IMG/VR virus record: IMGVR_UViG_3300033149_000738
Span: 1 to 36,460 of that record
Source of the DNA: a virus
Direction: 5' to 3' (one strand)
DNA length: 36,460 nucleotides
Both the position numbers and the translations under genes were made by a program. Below are positions 15,609 through 22,279 of the stretch, piece by piece; the stretch's first letter is position 1; each line of letters opens with the position of its first letter. Under the pieces are notes generated by a model. The model was given only the letters and a program-made list of their open reading frames with translations. It was not told the DNA's origin and made no database searches.

Positions 15609-15641
15609 CAAAGTTATGCAAAATACCTAGGAAAATTAAGG

Positions 15642-15670
15642 TTGACCTTTTGAACAGCAGAAACTATAAT
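15642..15670 (+). promoter_or_regulatory. Sigma70-type promoter, rightward
   Basis: TTGACC (15642-15647), a 17-nt spacer and TATAAT (15665-15670). It shares AAGGTTGACCTTTTG (15638-15652) with the leftward promoter. It drives the gene at 15702 and probably the whole run to 20489. Confidence 0.88.
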
Positions 15671-15701
15671 TACGGTATAGGATTTAAAACAGGAGCACAT
15701 A

Positions 15702-15944
15702 ATGTCAGATGTAGATAAATTAATGAAGCGGGTTGCAGATCAAGAAGCACCTATAACAGCACGTAAAATTGTTGAAGCTTTAAAAGCAGATAGAGCGTTA
15801 GCATTAACAGTGCTTCAGAGCCCAGACCCACTTCGCGCCGCTATTTTAGAATCAGGCGTAATCCCAGATCCCGCAAGCATGGATGGTAATCATTATTACC
15901 ATGCTATTATTGCTGAACTTAAAAAACTAAAGGGTGGTGTATAA
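15702..15944 (+). CDS. First gene of rightward early operon, unknown
   Basis: 80 residues with CAGGAGCA before the ATG. It is predicted helical (DKLMKRVADQEAPITARKIV, EALKADRALALTVLQ), ending YHAIIAELKKLKGGV. Size and pattern would suit a small regulator or a host-protein binder, but no DNA-binding motif is clear. It is the first product behind a strong promoter. Confidence 0.7.
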   Translation: MSDVDKLMKRVADQEAPITARKIVEALKADRALALTVLQSPDPLRAAILESGVIPDPASMDGNHYYHAIIAELKKLKGGV

Positions 15945-15945
15945 C

Positions 15946-17142
15946 ATGGCAAAAGCAAAAGCAAAAGTAAACCGCGGACGAGCAACAAACCCAGCGCCAC
16001 TTGTTAGTGGAGCAAAGGCATTAAGAATTGCATTTGACACCGCAAAGTACATGGGCTATGAGCCAATATGGGAAGACGTTGACATAACAGAAGACAACCG
16101 CCAGAGCCATTTAATGGGCGCCTTCAACTGGTACAACTATAGCTTTGGTAGCAAAGATGCTCTGGGACTCCTAGTTGAGTACTTAACTATTAATAAGCGC
16201 AAGGACGAAGCAAAGCAAGTCAAACGCGCAGGCGACAACGTTGTCGCGAATGCTATTTGTTACCTGGCTCGCATGACAATGATGGGCTGGGAACTAAGCG
16301 AAACTGAAACAAATCAAGTTGAAGGTGCGATTAAAAGAGCTATTGCATCTATTCCAGCTAAACTAGTTGTTGACAATGATGCCGACGACACTTCAAAAGT
16401 TAAAAAGTTTAACATCCAGGAACGTATGCGCGAAAAACTTGTTGAAGCAGGTGGCGAGCTTGAAGGCATGCTAGATGATTTTATTGCAGACGGCGCAAAA
16501 GCCCGTCACAAGTTCCAACCAATTGTTATATTAAAGACTGCAAATGTTCTGCCAGCGCATGTTGGCGATGAGATTAAGTACTGGGAGGCAGTTAAAGCAG
16601 AATTTAAAGCAGCCCACCTAGGCAAGGACAAAGACCTTCAGGAAGGTTACAGCAACTTTACTAAAATTCAACTCCGTAACTTGATTAAGTTCAGCGATTT
16701 GGTTATTGCAGACTATCACGGTTATGTAGCATTTAAGAAATCAACAAAGAAAGTTCGCAAGCGTAAAGTTAAGACGCCAACAGAACTTGCACGTAAGTTG
16801 AAGTTCATGCCATCATTTATAGAACACAATCTTACAAGTATTAAGCCTGCTAAGATTGTTGGAGCCAAAGAGTTGTTTGCATTTGATACTAAGAAGCGCA
16901 AGCTGATGTATTTCATTGCAGACGAGTACTCCGGTACGCTTACTATTAAGAACAACATGATTGATGGCTTTGATGCAGCTAAGTCAGTACAGAAGACTAT
17001 CCGCAAGCCCAAGGAACAGTTGAAGGCACTAATGGCAGCGAGTCGTCCTAACACTCGCAAGCTGTTCGCAAATACCAAATCAGTTGAGACTAAGATGAGT
17101 GGACGGTTCAATCCTAACATTGTTATATTGAAGGTGTTCTAA
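15946..17142 (+). CDS. 398-residue protein with Lys-rich ends, unknown
   Basis: ATG 15946 is chosen over an upstream GTG because it follows the previous TAA directly and has AGGG upstream. The first 12 residues (MAKAKAKVNRGR) are strongly basic, suggesting nucleic-acid contact. A mid segment (LVVDNDADDTSKVKKFNIQE) links two helical halves, and a second basic patch (KKSTKKVRKRKVKTPTELAR) lies near residue 280. The C-terminus ends in FNPNIVILKVF. It may be a DNA- or RNA-binding protein found in marine T4-like phages; the family is not recognised with confidence. Confidence 0.7.
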   Translation: MAKAKAKVNRGRATNPAPLVSGAKALRIAFDTAKYMGYEPIWEDVDITEDNRQSHLMGAFNWYNYSFGSKDALGLLVEYLTINKRKDEAKQVKRAGDNVVANAICYLARMTMMGWELSETETNQVEGAIKRAIASIPAKLVVDNDADDTSKVKKFNIQERMREKLVEAGGELEGMLDDFIADGAKARHKFQPIVILKTANVLPAHVGDEIKYWEAVKAEFKAAHLGKDKDLQEGYSNFTKIQLRNLIKFSDLVIADYHGYVAFKKSTKKVRKRKVKTPTELARKLKFMPSFIEHNLTSIKPAKIVGAKELFAFDTKKRKLMYFIADEYSGTLTIKNNMIDGFDAAKSVQKTIRKPKEQLKALMAASRPNTRKLFANTKSVETKMSGRFNPNIVILKVF

Positions 17143-17333
17143 TGTGCGAAATAGATCAGTCAGCAAAACCAGCTAAGGCAGGTGGCGTTCATTTGGAGAT
17201 GCGATGTAAGCAGTCGGGCAAACCAATTAGCGTGTCGAACCATTACGGTATGTTCTGCGAAGACATGTGTGACTTGCAGGAAAACAAAGACGCCGAAAAG
17301 AAACTTAAATCAATATTCCCTGGAGTATTCTAA
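17142..17333 (+). CDS. Small Cys-containing protein, possible zinc ribbon
   Basis: 63 residues, starting by TAATG overlap. Cys at 2, 22, 39 and 43 and His at 17 and 34 (MRCKQSGKPISVSNHYGMFC, EDMCD) could bind one zinc, with the last pair as C-x3-C. Function unknown. Confidence 0.65.
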   Translation: MCEIDQSAKPAKAGGVHLEMRCKQSGKPISVSNHYGMFCEDMCDLQENKDAEKKLKSIFPGVF

Positions 17334-17334
17334 A

Positions 17335-17541
17335 ATGAAAGACAAAAAGAAATTTATGGATTCGATTAAAACCCTTTTGTTTACTTGGGGATCTGAAGCG
17401 CCAGCTGAAGTAATTTGGGGCCTAAATGAAATGATTGAATGGCTTGAGCAAGAATACAATATTAAGATCGACGGCCGCTTTGAAGAATACTGTGAAGAAG
17501 CCCATGAACCAATGCTTAAAGAACTTGAGAGTAAGCTATGA
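17335..17541 (+). CDS. Small acidic helical protein, unknown
   Basis: 68 residues from ATG 17335, just past the previous stop; an open frame further upstream overlaps the previous gene and is not used. Sequence is helical and acidic (MKDKKKFMDSIKTLLFTWGS, EVIWGLNEMIEWLEQEYNIK). It overlaps the next gene by ATGA. No motif recognised. Confidence 0.65.
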   Translation: MKDKKKFMDSIKTLLFTWGSEAPAEVIWGLNEMIEWLEQEYNIKIDGRFEEYCEEAHEPMLKELESKL

Positions 17542-17690
17542 CTAAAAACGAAGCAATTGATGAAGCAATCGGAGCATTGTATACCGAAGCCGATGACACT
17601 TATCAGGAAAGCGAAATTGATGATGAGATTGCTGAATGGCAGCAGAAGAAATACGATGCAGTAAAAGTTCTCAAACAGCTAAAGGATTGA
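17538..17690 (+). CDS. Very small acidic protein, unknown
   Basis: 50 residues starting by ATGA overlap and ending 2 nt before the next ATG. The sequence is acidic then basic (DEAIGALYTEADDTYQESEI, KKYDAVKVLKQLKD). Coupling on both sides supports it. Confidence 0.55.
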   Translation: MTKNEAIDEAIGALYTEADDTYQESEIDDEIAEWQQKKYDAVKVLKQLKD

Positions 17691-17692
17691 GT

Positions 17693-17899
17693 ATGCAAAT
17701 TGAAGGCAGAGAAATAGATATGGATGTACATTACCTGGACCCGGTAACATACGTGCCAAGTCATGCTAACGGCAACGCAGGTCATGCAGATTGCGAACAG
17801 GGTGTTATTATTAGCGTGAACGAACACGCTGTTAAAGTTTTATATTGTACAGGACGAACTGTACAAGCAACTAATCCAAATGATTTAGTCTGGGGATGA
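17693..17899 (+). CDS. Small beta-rich protein, unknown
   Basis: 68 residues from ATG 17693 with AAAGGA upstream. GVIISVNEHAVKVLYCTGRT and the final NDLVWG look like a small SH3-like or KOW-like barrel. HANGNAGHADCE carries His and Cys. No family assigned. Confidence 0.65.
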   Translation: MQIEGREIDMDVHYLDPVTYVPSHANGNAGHADCEQGVIISVNEHAVKVLYCTGRTVQATNPNDLVWG

Positions 17900-17900
17900 T

Positions 17901-18107
17901 ATGATTGAAGAACGCATACTTAATTTACCAACTCACAGATTGCTTGCATACTTCAAAAAGCACTACCGAGATCGCAAAGGCCGCATAGAATATAGTGTAT
18001 CTTGCGGTGAGCACGGTAACTACACCCAAGAAGACCTTGATGAATTTATGAAGGAATTCAACACAATTAAAGTTGAACTTGACAATCGCGAGCACGTGGA
18101 GAAATAA
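17901..18107 (+). CDS. Small protein, unknown
   Basis: 68 residues starting 1 nt after the previous stop. Helical basic start (LLAYFKKHYRDRKGR), then YSVSCGEHGNYTQEDLDEFM and a final acidic helix. Similar short proteins are frequent in T4-like phages, but no domain is recognised. Confidence 0.65.
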   Translation: MIEERILNLPTHRLLAYFKKHYRDRKGRIEYSVSCGEHGNYTQEDLDEFMKEFNTIKVELDNREHVEK

Positions 18108-18108
18108 T

Positions 18109-18825
18109 ATGGGCGGAACAGTAGCAGTCACTTTGCGTAAACCAGATGGCACCGAGTACCGCATGGATCGTTGGACTAATTCTATGCCGTGGGGCTTTAA
18201 CAACATGAAGCTTATGCGGCACGATATGGATCATGTTGATGAATATCTTGAGCAGTGGCTAATGATGCAAACCGATTATGAAAAGAACAAAGGCACTGGC
18301 AAGTTTGAAAATAACATGACAGAATGTTACTTCCCATCTAACGGGTTAGCACCACTTGGATATGGACTGGTTGTTGTTGATATGGTTAACAACGTAATCC
18401 TTTCTATGCAAGGTTATACAGCTTTTGATTCGTTATGCGCCGCAAGTGTTTCAATGGGATTGATGAATGAAAGTAATCCTGACAGTAACGCATATATGCT
18501 CAGAGAGTTTATCGAAGCCGGCCAGGTAGCAGGCGTATTAAGAAAATCAAACTGGGAAGAGCCTAATCCGTATGTGGCACTTACACAAACGTACGACGAG
18601 GTTGTTGCAGAACTTGCAGACTGGGAAAATAACGACATCTTTGATTTTAAGCTAGACCTTAGTCCGTTTACATTAGAAGAATTTGAGGAATACAATCCTC
18701 AAGCATTAATTAAATACAGAGCTCGATTACTTGAGTTAGGTTTTGAATTAACTGACAAAGAAAACGAAATCTGGGCCGCAGCAATCGATGAAGCCATTGA
18801 AGAGTACGGAGAGAACGATGCCTAA
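18109..18825 (+). CDS. 238-residue acidic protein, unknown
   Basis: Start ATG 18109 with GGAG 9 nt upstream; an upstream in-frame ATG at 18073 lies inside the previous gene and lacks a ribosome site. The N-terminal half is beta/alpha (GTVAVTLRKPDGTEYRMDRW, GLVVVDMVNNVILSMQGYTA). The C-terminal third is acidic and helical (LADWENNDIFDFKLDLSPFT, IDEAIEEYGEND). Not recognised; it overlaps the next gene by 8 nt. Confidence 0.7.
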   Translation: MGGTVAVTLRKPDGTEYRMDRWTNSMPWGFNNMKLMRHDMDHVDEYLEQWLMMQTDYEKNKGTGKFENNMTECYFPSNGLAPLGYGLVVVDMVNNVILSMQGYTAFDSLCAASVSMGLMNESNPDSNAYMLREFIEAGQVAGVLRKSNWEEPNPYVALTQTYDEVVAELADWENNDIFDFKLDLSPFTLEEFEEYNPQALIKYRARLLELGFELTDKENEIWAAAIDEAIEEYGENDA

Positions 18826-19048
18826 AGCATTTGACGGAACTCCAGTACCGGAATTTGGAGATAAATTACCCTGTGGTGAGACACCACGCTGGGATTACGG
18901 TAGCGCATGTGGCTACCGTTGTGAATACTGCGGCGCAATGGTTGGTTCCATTGGCATGCCTAAACGATGTAGAGAGATGATGGAAGAAGAGCGTGAACGC
19001 GAATTAGTAATTGACAGGATAGGATTTAAAAATGAAAATGACGCCTGA
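18818..19048 (+). CDS. Small zinc-ribbon-like protein
   Basis: 76 residues from ATG 18818, chosen because GGAGAG lies 5 nt upstream. CGYRCEYCGAMVG plus a later KRC gives four Cys, and PCGE an extra one, as in a small zinc ribbon. A charged helix follows (MMEEERERELVIDRI). It might bind nucleic acid or a host enzyme; not identified. It overlaps both neighbours. Confidence 0.65.
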   Translation: MPKAFDGTPVPEFGDKLPCGETPRWDYGSACGYRCEYCGAMVGSIGMPKRCREMMEEERERELVIDRIGFKNENDA

Positions 19049-19382
19049 CAGACGACTTAGTTTAGCATTTTGGCTTGGCACATTCCAGGCCGCTTGCTGG
19101 TATCTCCTAATCGAATCATACAGGGAAGTCGGCCGGGGAGATACTACATGGCTGGTATGGCTCATACCATGGCTGGTACTACTTTACTTCTTTATGCATA
19201 ACAATCTGAACTTCCGCAAAGAAACGACTTGGATGACAATTAAGAATCCTGACAAAGTAGGTGGAGACGGTTGGGTTTATGTGGGGGATCTTAAAAATTC
19301 CAGACCTCCACCTCCACCTCCAGCTGGACGCCCACCTCCACCGCCCGCACCACCAAAACGCAGCTTGGGAGGCGGAAGATGA
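19032..19382 (+). CDS. Membrane protein with proline-rich tail
   Basis: 116 residues. Two hydrophobic segments, about 10-28 (SLAFWLGTFQAACWYLLIES) and 40-56 (TWLVWLIPWLVLLYFFMH), suggest a two-pass inner-membrane hairpin. The tail has two oligoproline runs of six and five residues separated by AGR and ends KRSLGGGR. Such tails bind other proteins or need EF-P for translation. A role in superinfection exclusion or membrane takeover is possible but unproven. It ends by ATGA overlap. Confidence 0.7.
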   Translation: MKMTPDRRLSLAFWLGTFQAACWYLLIESYREVGRGDTTWLVWLIPWLVLLYFFMHNNLNFRKETTWMTIKNPDKVGGDGWVYVGDLKNSRPPPPPPAGRPPPPPAPPKRSLGGGR

Positions 19383-19612
19383 GAGTCCATCAACTCAGAC
19401 GGTTTATAATTTACAGTAATAAACTTGAAGAATATTACACGCCGTACGATGACGATTCAAACTTTACGGACCTGGCTGGTGATGCAAGGCAATTTAAAGA
19501 AGAAGAATTCGCACAAGAAATAGCCGATGTCTTCCCGCCTGATTTGAATATGAAAATAATCGAAATTGAAATTGAAATAGTTGAATTGGATGCCAATGCC
19601 AATGACAAGTAA
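19379..19612 (+). CDS. Small acidic protein, unknown
   Basis: 77 residues, ATGA overlap with the gene before it. A basic start (MRVHQLRRFIIY) is followed by very acidic sequence and a strand IIEIEIEIVELDAN encoded by short GAAATT repeats. Function unknown. Confidence 0.6.
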   Translation: MRVHQLRRFIIYSNKLEEYYTPYDDDSNFTDLAGDARQFKEEEFAQEIADVFPPDLNMKIIEIEIEIVELDANANDK

Positions 19613-19820
19613 GTTACAAACATTTCGAGTAATAGGTGAGTCCGCTGCCCATAGCATGGGCAATTATGTTAAGCCTGATTTCTTTAAAGAATTGTCGAAG
19701 CAATTTTACCCAAGTAACAAACACCGCAGATCTTGGGCTTATGATAATTTGTGCATGTTTTACAATGACGAGTGTAGTCGGATTAAAGTTATTGAACGGT
19801 TAACTAGAAGGGGTATGTAA
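19602..19820 (+). CDS. Small basic protein, unknown
   Basis: 72 residues if ATG 19602 is used; ATG 19590 and 19596 are also in frame and none has a clear ribosome site. It contains SWAYDNLCMFYNDECSRIKV and a basic tail (IERLTRRGM). It overlaps the previous stop by 11 nt and the ClpS gene by 1 nt. Confidence 0.6.
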   Translation: MTSKLQTFRVIGESAAHSMGNYVKPDFFKELSKQFYPSNKHRRSWAYDNLCMFYNDECSRIKVIERLTRRGM

Positions 19821-20131
19821 TGGAAGATCACGTACTAGACAAAGAGAAGCAAGTTGAGAAGCAAAAGCAACAGCTTGAGCCTCCTAAGAAATATCATGTA
19901 TTCATCTTAAACGATGACTTCAGCACTTTTGAATTGGTGGTTGATGTTTGTACTAAGTACTTTAGTCAGACTGAAGATCATGCTAACCGCACAGCAAAAG
20001 ATGTACATACTAAAGGCAAGGGCCTAGGTGGTACGTACACTAAAGATGTTGCCCAAACAAAAGCGCAACAGATTATCGACATCGCACAGTCTGAAGGAAT
20101 GCCGTTACGTGCTGTGGCTGAGGAAGAATAA
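19820..20131 (+). CDS. clpS: ClpS-like adaptor of the ClpAP protease
   Basis: 103 residues. From residue 21 on, PPKKYHVFILNDDFSTFELV, KYFSQTEDHA, VHTKGKGLGGTYTKDVAQTK and GMPLRAV follow the whole ClpS core. N31, D32, D33 and H63 match the E. coli N-degron-binding residues N34, D35, D36 and H66. The gate position, Met40 in E. coli, is Phe37 here. ClpS delivers proteins with N-terminal Phe, Leu, Trp or Tyr to ClpAP. A highly charged N-terminal 20 residues (DKEKQVEKQKQQLE) replaces the usual flexible extension that engages ClpA. It lies in the early operon, so it may redirect or block host N-end-rule proteolysis. Confidence 0.93.
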   Translation: MEDHVLDKEKQVEKQKQQLEPPKKYHVFILNDDFSTFELVVDVCTKYFSQTEDHANRTAKDVHTKGKGLGGTYTKDVAQTKAQQIIDIAQSEGMPLRAVAEEE

Positions 20132-20132
20132 T

Positions 20133-20489
20133 ATGAAGAAAATAATACTTGGTTGTATTTTATTGTTATCATCGCAGATGCTTTTTGCTGCCGAAGATGG
20201 TTTGCTAATGGATGCAACAGAGTTATATAAGTATGAAGATGCATTTGGCAAGGCAGCACTTGTATATCGTCCTACTACTAATCCAGCCGGTCTTGGAATA
20301 TTCAATTTGCAAGATGCAGTGATAACACTAATTAAACACGGGCCACCAGCTAATTGTATGGAACTAATAATCAGCAGCTCAGACGGCGCTATGTTTGTTG
20401 GATGTGTAAAGAATGTAAACATTGATAGGGCATTAGATGCGAGTTACGACCCACCACTTGAAACTGAAGCCAAAGTGCCAACGGAATAG
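20133..20489 (+). CDS. Small exported protein, unknown
   Basis: 118 residues from ATG 20133, 1 nt after the ClpS stop. MKKIILGCILLLSSQMLFAA is a classical Sec signal peptide with likely cleavage after LFA. The mature part is about 99 residues with two Cys (NCMELIISSSDGAMFVGCVK), which may form a disulfide in the periplasm. Candidate roles are envelope modification or exclusion; nothing identifies one. It is the last gene of the rightward early run and overlaps the late promoter of gp13 by one base. Confidence 0.75.
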   Translation: MKKIILGCILLLSSQMLFAAEDGLLMDATELYKYEDAFGKAALVYRPTTNPAGLGIFNLQDAVITLIKHGPPANCMELIISSSDGAMFVGCVKNVNIDRALDASYDPPLETEAKVPTE

Positions 20490-20496
20490 ATAAATA
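20489..20496 (+). promoter_or_regulatory. Late promoter (GATAAATA) placed 5 nt before gp13 ATG
   Basis: The box ends at 20496, then GTAAT, then ATG at 20502. With the T4 late-promoter box at -13 to -6, initiation falls on the A of ATG. Confidence 0.7.
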
Positions 20497-20501
20497 GTAA
20501 T

Positions 20502-21251
20502 ATGGCTAACTTACAAGATTTAAAACAAGAAGTTTTTGACTACGCATCAGCTATGATGGGTAGCGGGATGATTGACCTATCCTTGGATCCTATTCATTAC
20601 GAAACAGCATACAAGCGAGCAATTGGTACGTACAGGCAGAAAGGACAGAACGCACACGAAGAAGCTTACGTTTGGTTAGACTTAGAAGAAAACACAGATG
20701 AATATACGTTACCGCAAGAGGTAACAGAAGTTCGTCAAGTGTTCCGCAGAACATTTGGATCAATTGGTGGAGACTCAGCATTTGATCCATTCTCATCAGC
20801 AGTTATCAACACATACATCTTAAACTTAGGCGGCAGCGGCGGCTTAGCAACTTGGGAATTATATACCCAAAAGCTAGAACTTGCTGCAAGAATGTTTGGT
20901 GGTTATATGAACTTTACATTCAATCCGAGTACAAAGCGCATTAAATTAGTCCGAAATATTACATCTTCAGGCGAAACTGTGCTATTATGGACGTACAACT
21001 TAAAGCCTGAGGTTCAACTATTAACAGAACTTCAAATATCGCAATGGATTAAAGACTTTACCTACGCCAACTGTAAGTACATGGAAGGCGAAGCAAGAGA
21101 AAAATTCCAAACAATTGCAGGCCCGAATGGTGGAACCAGTTTAAATGGTTCCGCAATGAAATCGGAAGCAAAAGAGATGATGGACCAACTCTCAGAAGAT
21201 CTAAAGAACTATGTAGATGGTTCCGATCCATTATCTTGGATAATTGGATAA
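20502..21251 (+). CDS. 13: Neck protein gp13-like
   Basis: 249 residues (T4 gp13 has 309). LSLDPIHYETAYKRAIGTYR, AYVWLDLEENTDEYTLP and EVRQVFRRTFG are the conserved N-terminal region of T4-like gp13. WIKDFTYANCKYMEGEAREK and the final WIIG close the family pattern. gp13 forms the upper collar on the portal with gp14. No Shine-Dalgarno lies at the expected distance: TAG is in frame 15 nt upstream and the nearest GGA is about 16 nt away. gp14 and gp15, normally adjacent, are 8 kb away on the other strand. Confidence 0.85.
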   Translation: MANLQDLKQEVFDYASAMMGSGMIDLSLDPIHYETAYKRAIGTYRQKGQNAHEEAYVWLDLEENTDEYTLPQEVTEVRQVFRRTFGSIGGDSAFDPFSSAVINTYILNLGGSGGLATWELYTQKLELAARMFGGYMNFTFNPSTKRIKLVRNITSSGETVLLWTYNLKPEVQLLTELQISQWIKDFTYANCKYMEGEAREKFQTIAGPNGGTSLNGSAMKSEAKEMMDQLSEDLKNYVDGSDPLSWIIG

Positions 21252-21283
21252 CAGCTTTCTTTTTAACTGAGGAATAGTACAAT

Positions 21284-21946
21284 ATGATTAAGTATGATTT
21301 TAAGAAATTGCCTAAGGCAATTTCGAAGTATTTTGATTTGACTATTGTAGTAGCCGTTACCGGCTCACTACTTTCAATTGTTGGTGGTGTTATGATAGTT
21401 CAAATGGCGTTTGCTGGTATTACCCCGGCAATTGTGCCAATTGAATTGGTACCATATAACGTTCATGACTTTGAATTTGAGGAGAGTAAATATCCTGGAA
21501 TCAAAATTCCGTTAAGTGTTAGTAAAGATTATAACAAAGAACTTCGATGCATGGCCAGAAACCTTTATTTTGAATCCCGAGACCAGGATTTACAAGGTCG
21601 CATTGCAGTTGGACTTGTTACATTAAATCGTGTAAACAACGATAACTTTCCTAATTCAGTATGTGAAGTGGTCTGGCAGAAACGTTGGAGCAAACGATAT
21701 AGCAAATGGGTTGCACAGTTTTCGTGGACGCTAGACGGCAAGTCTGATACACCTATTGAAAAAGAAGCCTATGCTGAAGCAGTAAGATTAGCAACGGCAT
21801 TATTTGCAGGTGGTATTACTGATTTCACAAAAGGTGCTGACCACTATCACGCAGATTATGTTAACCCTTCCTGGGCAAAGAAACTTATCTTAGTCACTAA
21901 AATAGATGATCATATCTTTTATTTAGAACCACCCTTCAAAAAATAA
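21284..21946 (+). CDS. Membrane-anchored cell wall hydrolase (SleB/CwlJ family)
   Basis: 220 residues. Residues about 18-45 (LTIVVAVTGSLLSIVGGVMI) form one N-terminal membrane segment, so the enzyme is probably exported with an uncleaved anchor. Residues 88-150 (RCMARNLYFESRDQDLQGRI, VGLVTLNRV, VCEVVWQKRW, QFSW) match the Hydrolase_2 (SleB) domain. E97 is the conserved catalytic acid. GADHYHADYVNPSW is the usual second conserved region. It should cleave peptidoglycan and is the best endolysin candidate; a signal-anchor-release mechanism is possible. GAGGA precedes the ATG. Confidence 0.88.
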   Translation: MIKYDFKKLPKAISKYFDLTIVVAVTGSLLSIVGGVMIVQMAFAGITPAIVPIELVPYNVHDFEFEESKYPGIKIPLSVSKDYNKELRCMARNLYFESRDQDLQGRIAVGLVTLNRVNNDNFPNSVCEVVWQKRWSKRYSKWVAQFSWTLDGKSDTPIEKEAYAEAVRLATALFAGGITDFTKGADHYHADYVNPSWAKKLILVTKIDDHIFYLEPPFKK

Positions 21947-21970
21947 TCAATACAAACGGTAAAACGTAGG

Positions 21971-21999
21971 TTGACAGACCTACTGTTCTCTATTATAAT
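21971..21999 (+). promoter_or_regulatory. Perfect sigma70 promoter with overlapping inverted repeat
   Basis: TTGACA (21971-21976), 17 nt, TATAAT (21994-21999): full consensus. GTAGGT (21966-21971) and ACCTAC (21978-21983) form an inverted repeat around the -35, a likely operator. Only CCACTA separates TATAAT from the ATG at 22006. Confidence 0.92.
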
Positions 22000-22005
22000 C
22001 CACTA

Positions 22006-22278
22006 ATGACAGCTGAACATGGAGAGTACACTCTCAAAGACGTAGAAATTAAAATACATGATGCACGAAGACGCTTAGAAGGATTGTTAGAATTGCTTAA
22101 AATGGATATTCCTCTCCCTGAGGATGACATGAAAGAAATCGAGTTCGACATAGCCGAAGCACATCGTATAATGTTAAATTACTATCTTATATATAAGAAC
22201 GGTCCAATAATGGAAGAAATAGTATTGGAAACTCCCGATAATGTAATCGAGTTTCCGGGAAAAAAGAACGAGGATTAA
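22006..22278 (+). CDS. Small acidic helical protein behind consensus promoter, unknown
   Basis: 90 residues, predicted almost all helix (LKDVEIKIHDARRRLEGLLE, EFDIAEAHRIMLNYYLIYK), ending VIEFPGKKNED. No Shine-Dalgarno is present, and the promoter geometry puts the transcript start on the ATG. The next in-frame ATG is codon 33, inside the helix, so this start is preferred. The exonuclease gene follows after 1 nt. Function unknown. Confidence 0.72.
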   Translation: MTAEHGEYTLKDVEIKIHDARRRLEGLLELLKMDIPLPEDDMKEIEFDIAEAHRIMLNYYLIYKNGPIMEEIVLETPDNVIEFPGKKNED

Positions 22279-22279
22279 T

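Larger units (their letters stand above)
15364..15701. promoter_or_regulatory. 338-bp divergent early control region
   Basis: This is the longest stretch without a gene in the window. It separates the leftward and rightward early operons and holds two outward sigma70 promoters, three iteron-like repeats, a 10-bp palindrome inside a larger inverted repeat, and AT-rich DNA. A role as control region is well supported; a replication origin is possible. Confidence 0.8.

Noticed and set aside
15364-15701. Attachment site or integrase-linked region
   Set aside because: No integrase, repressor or tRNA is nearby; the gene set is that of a virulent T4-like phage.
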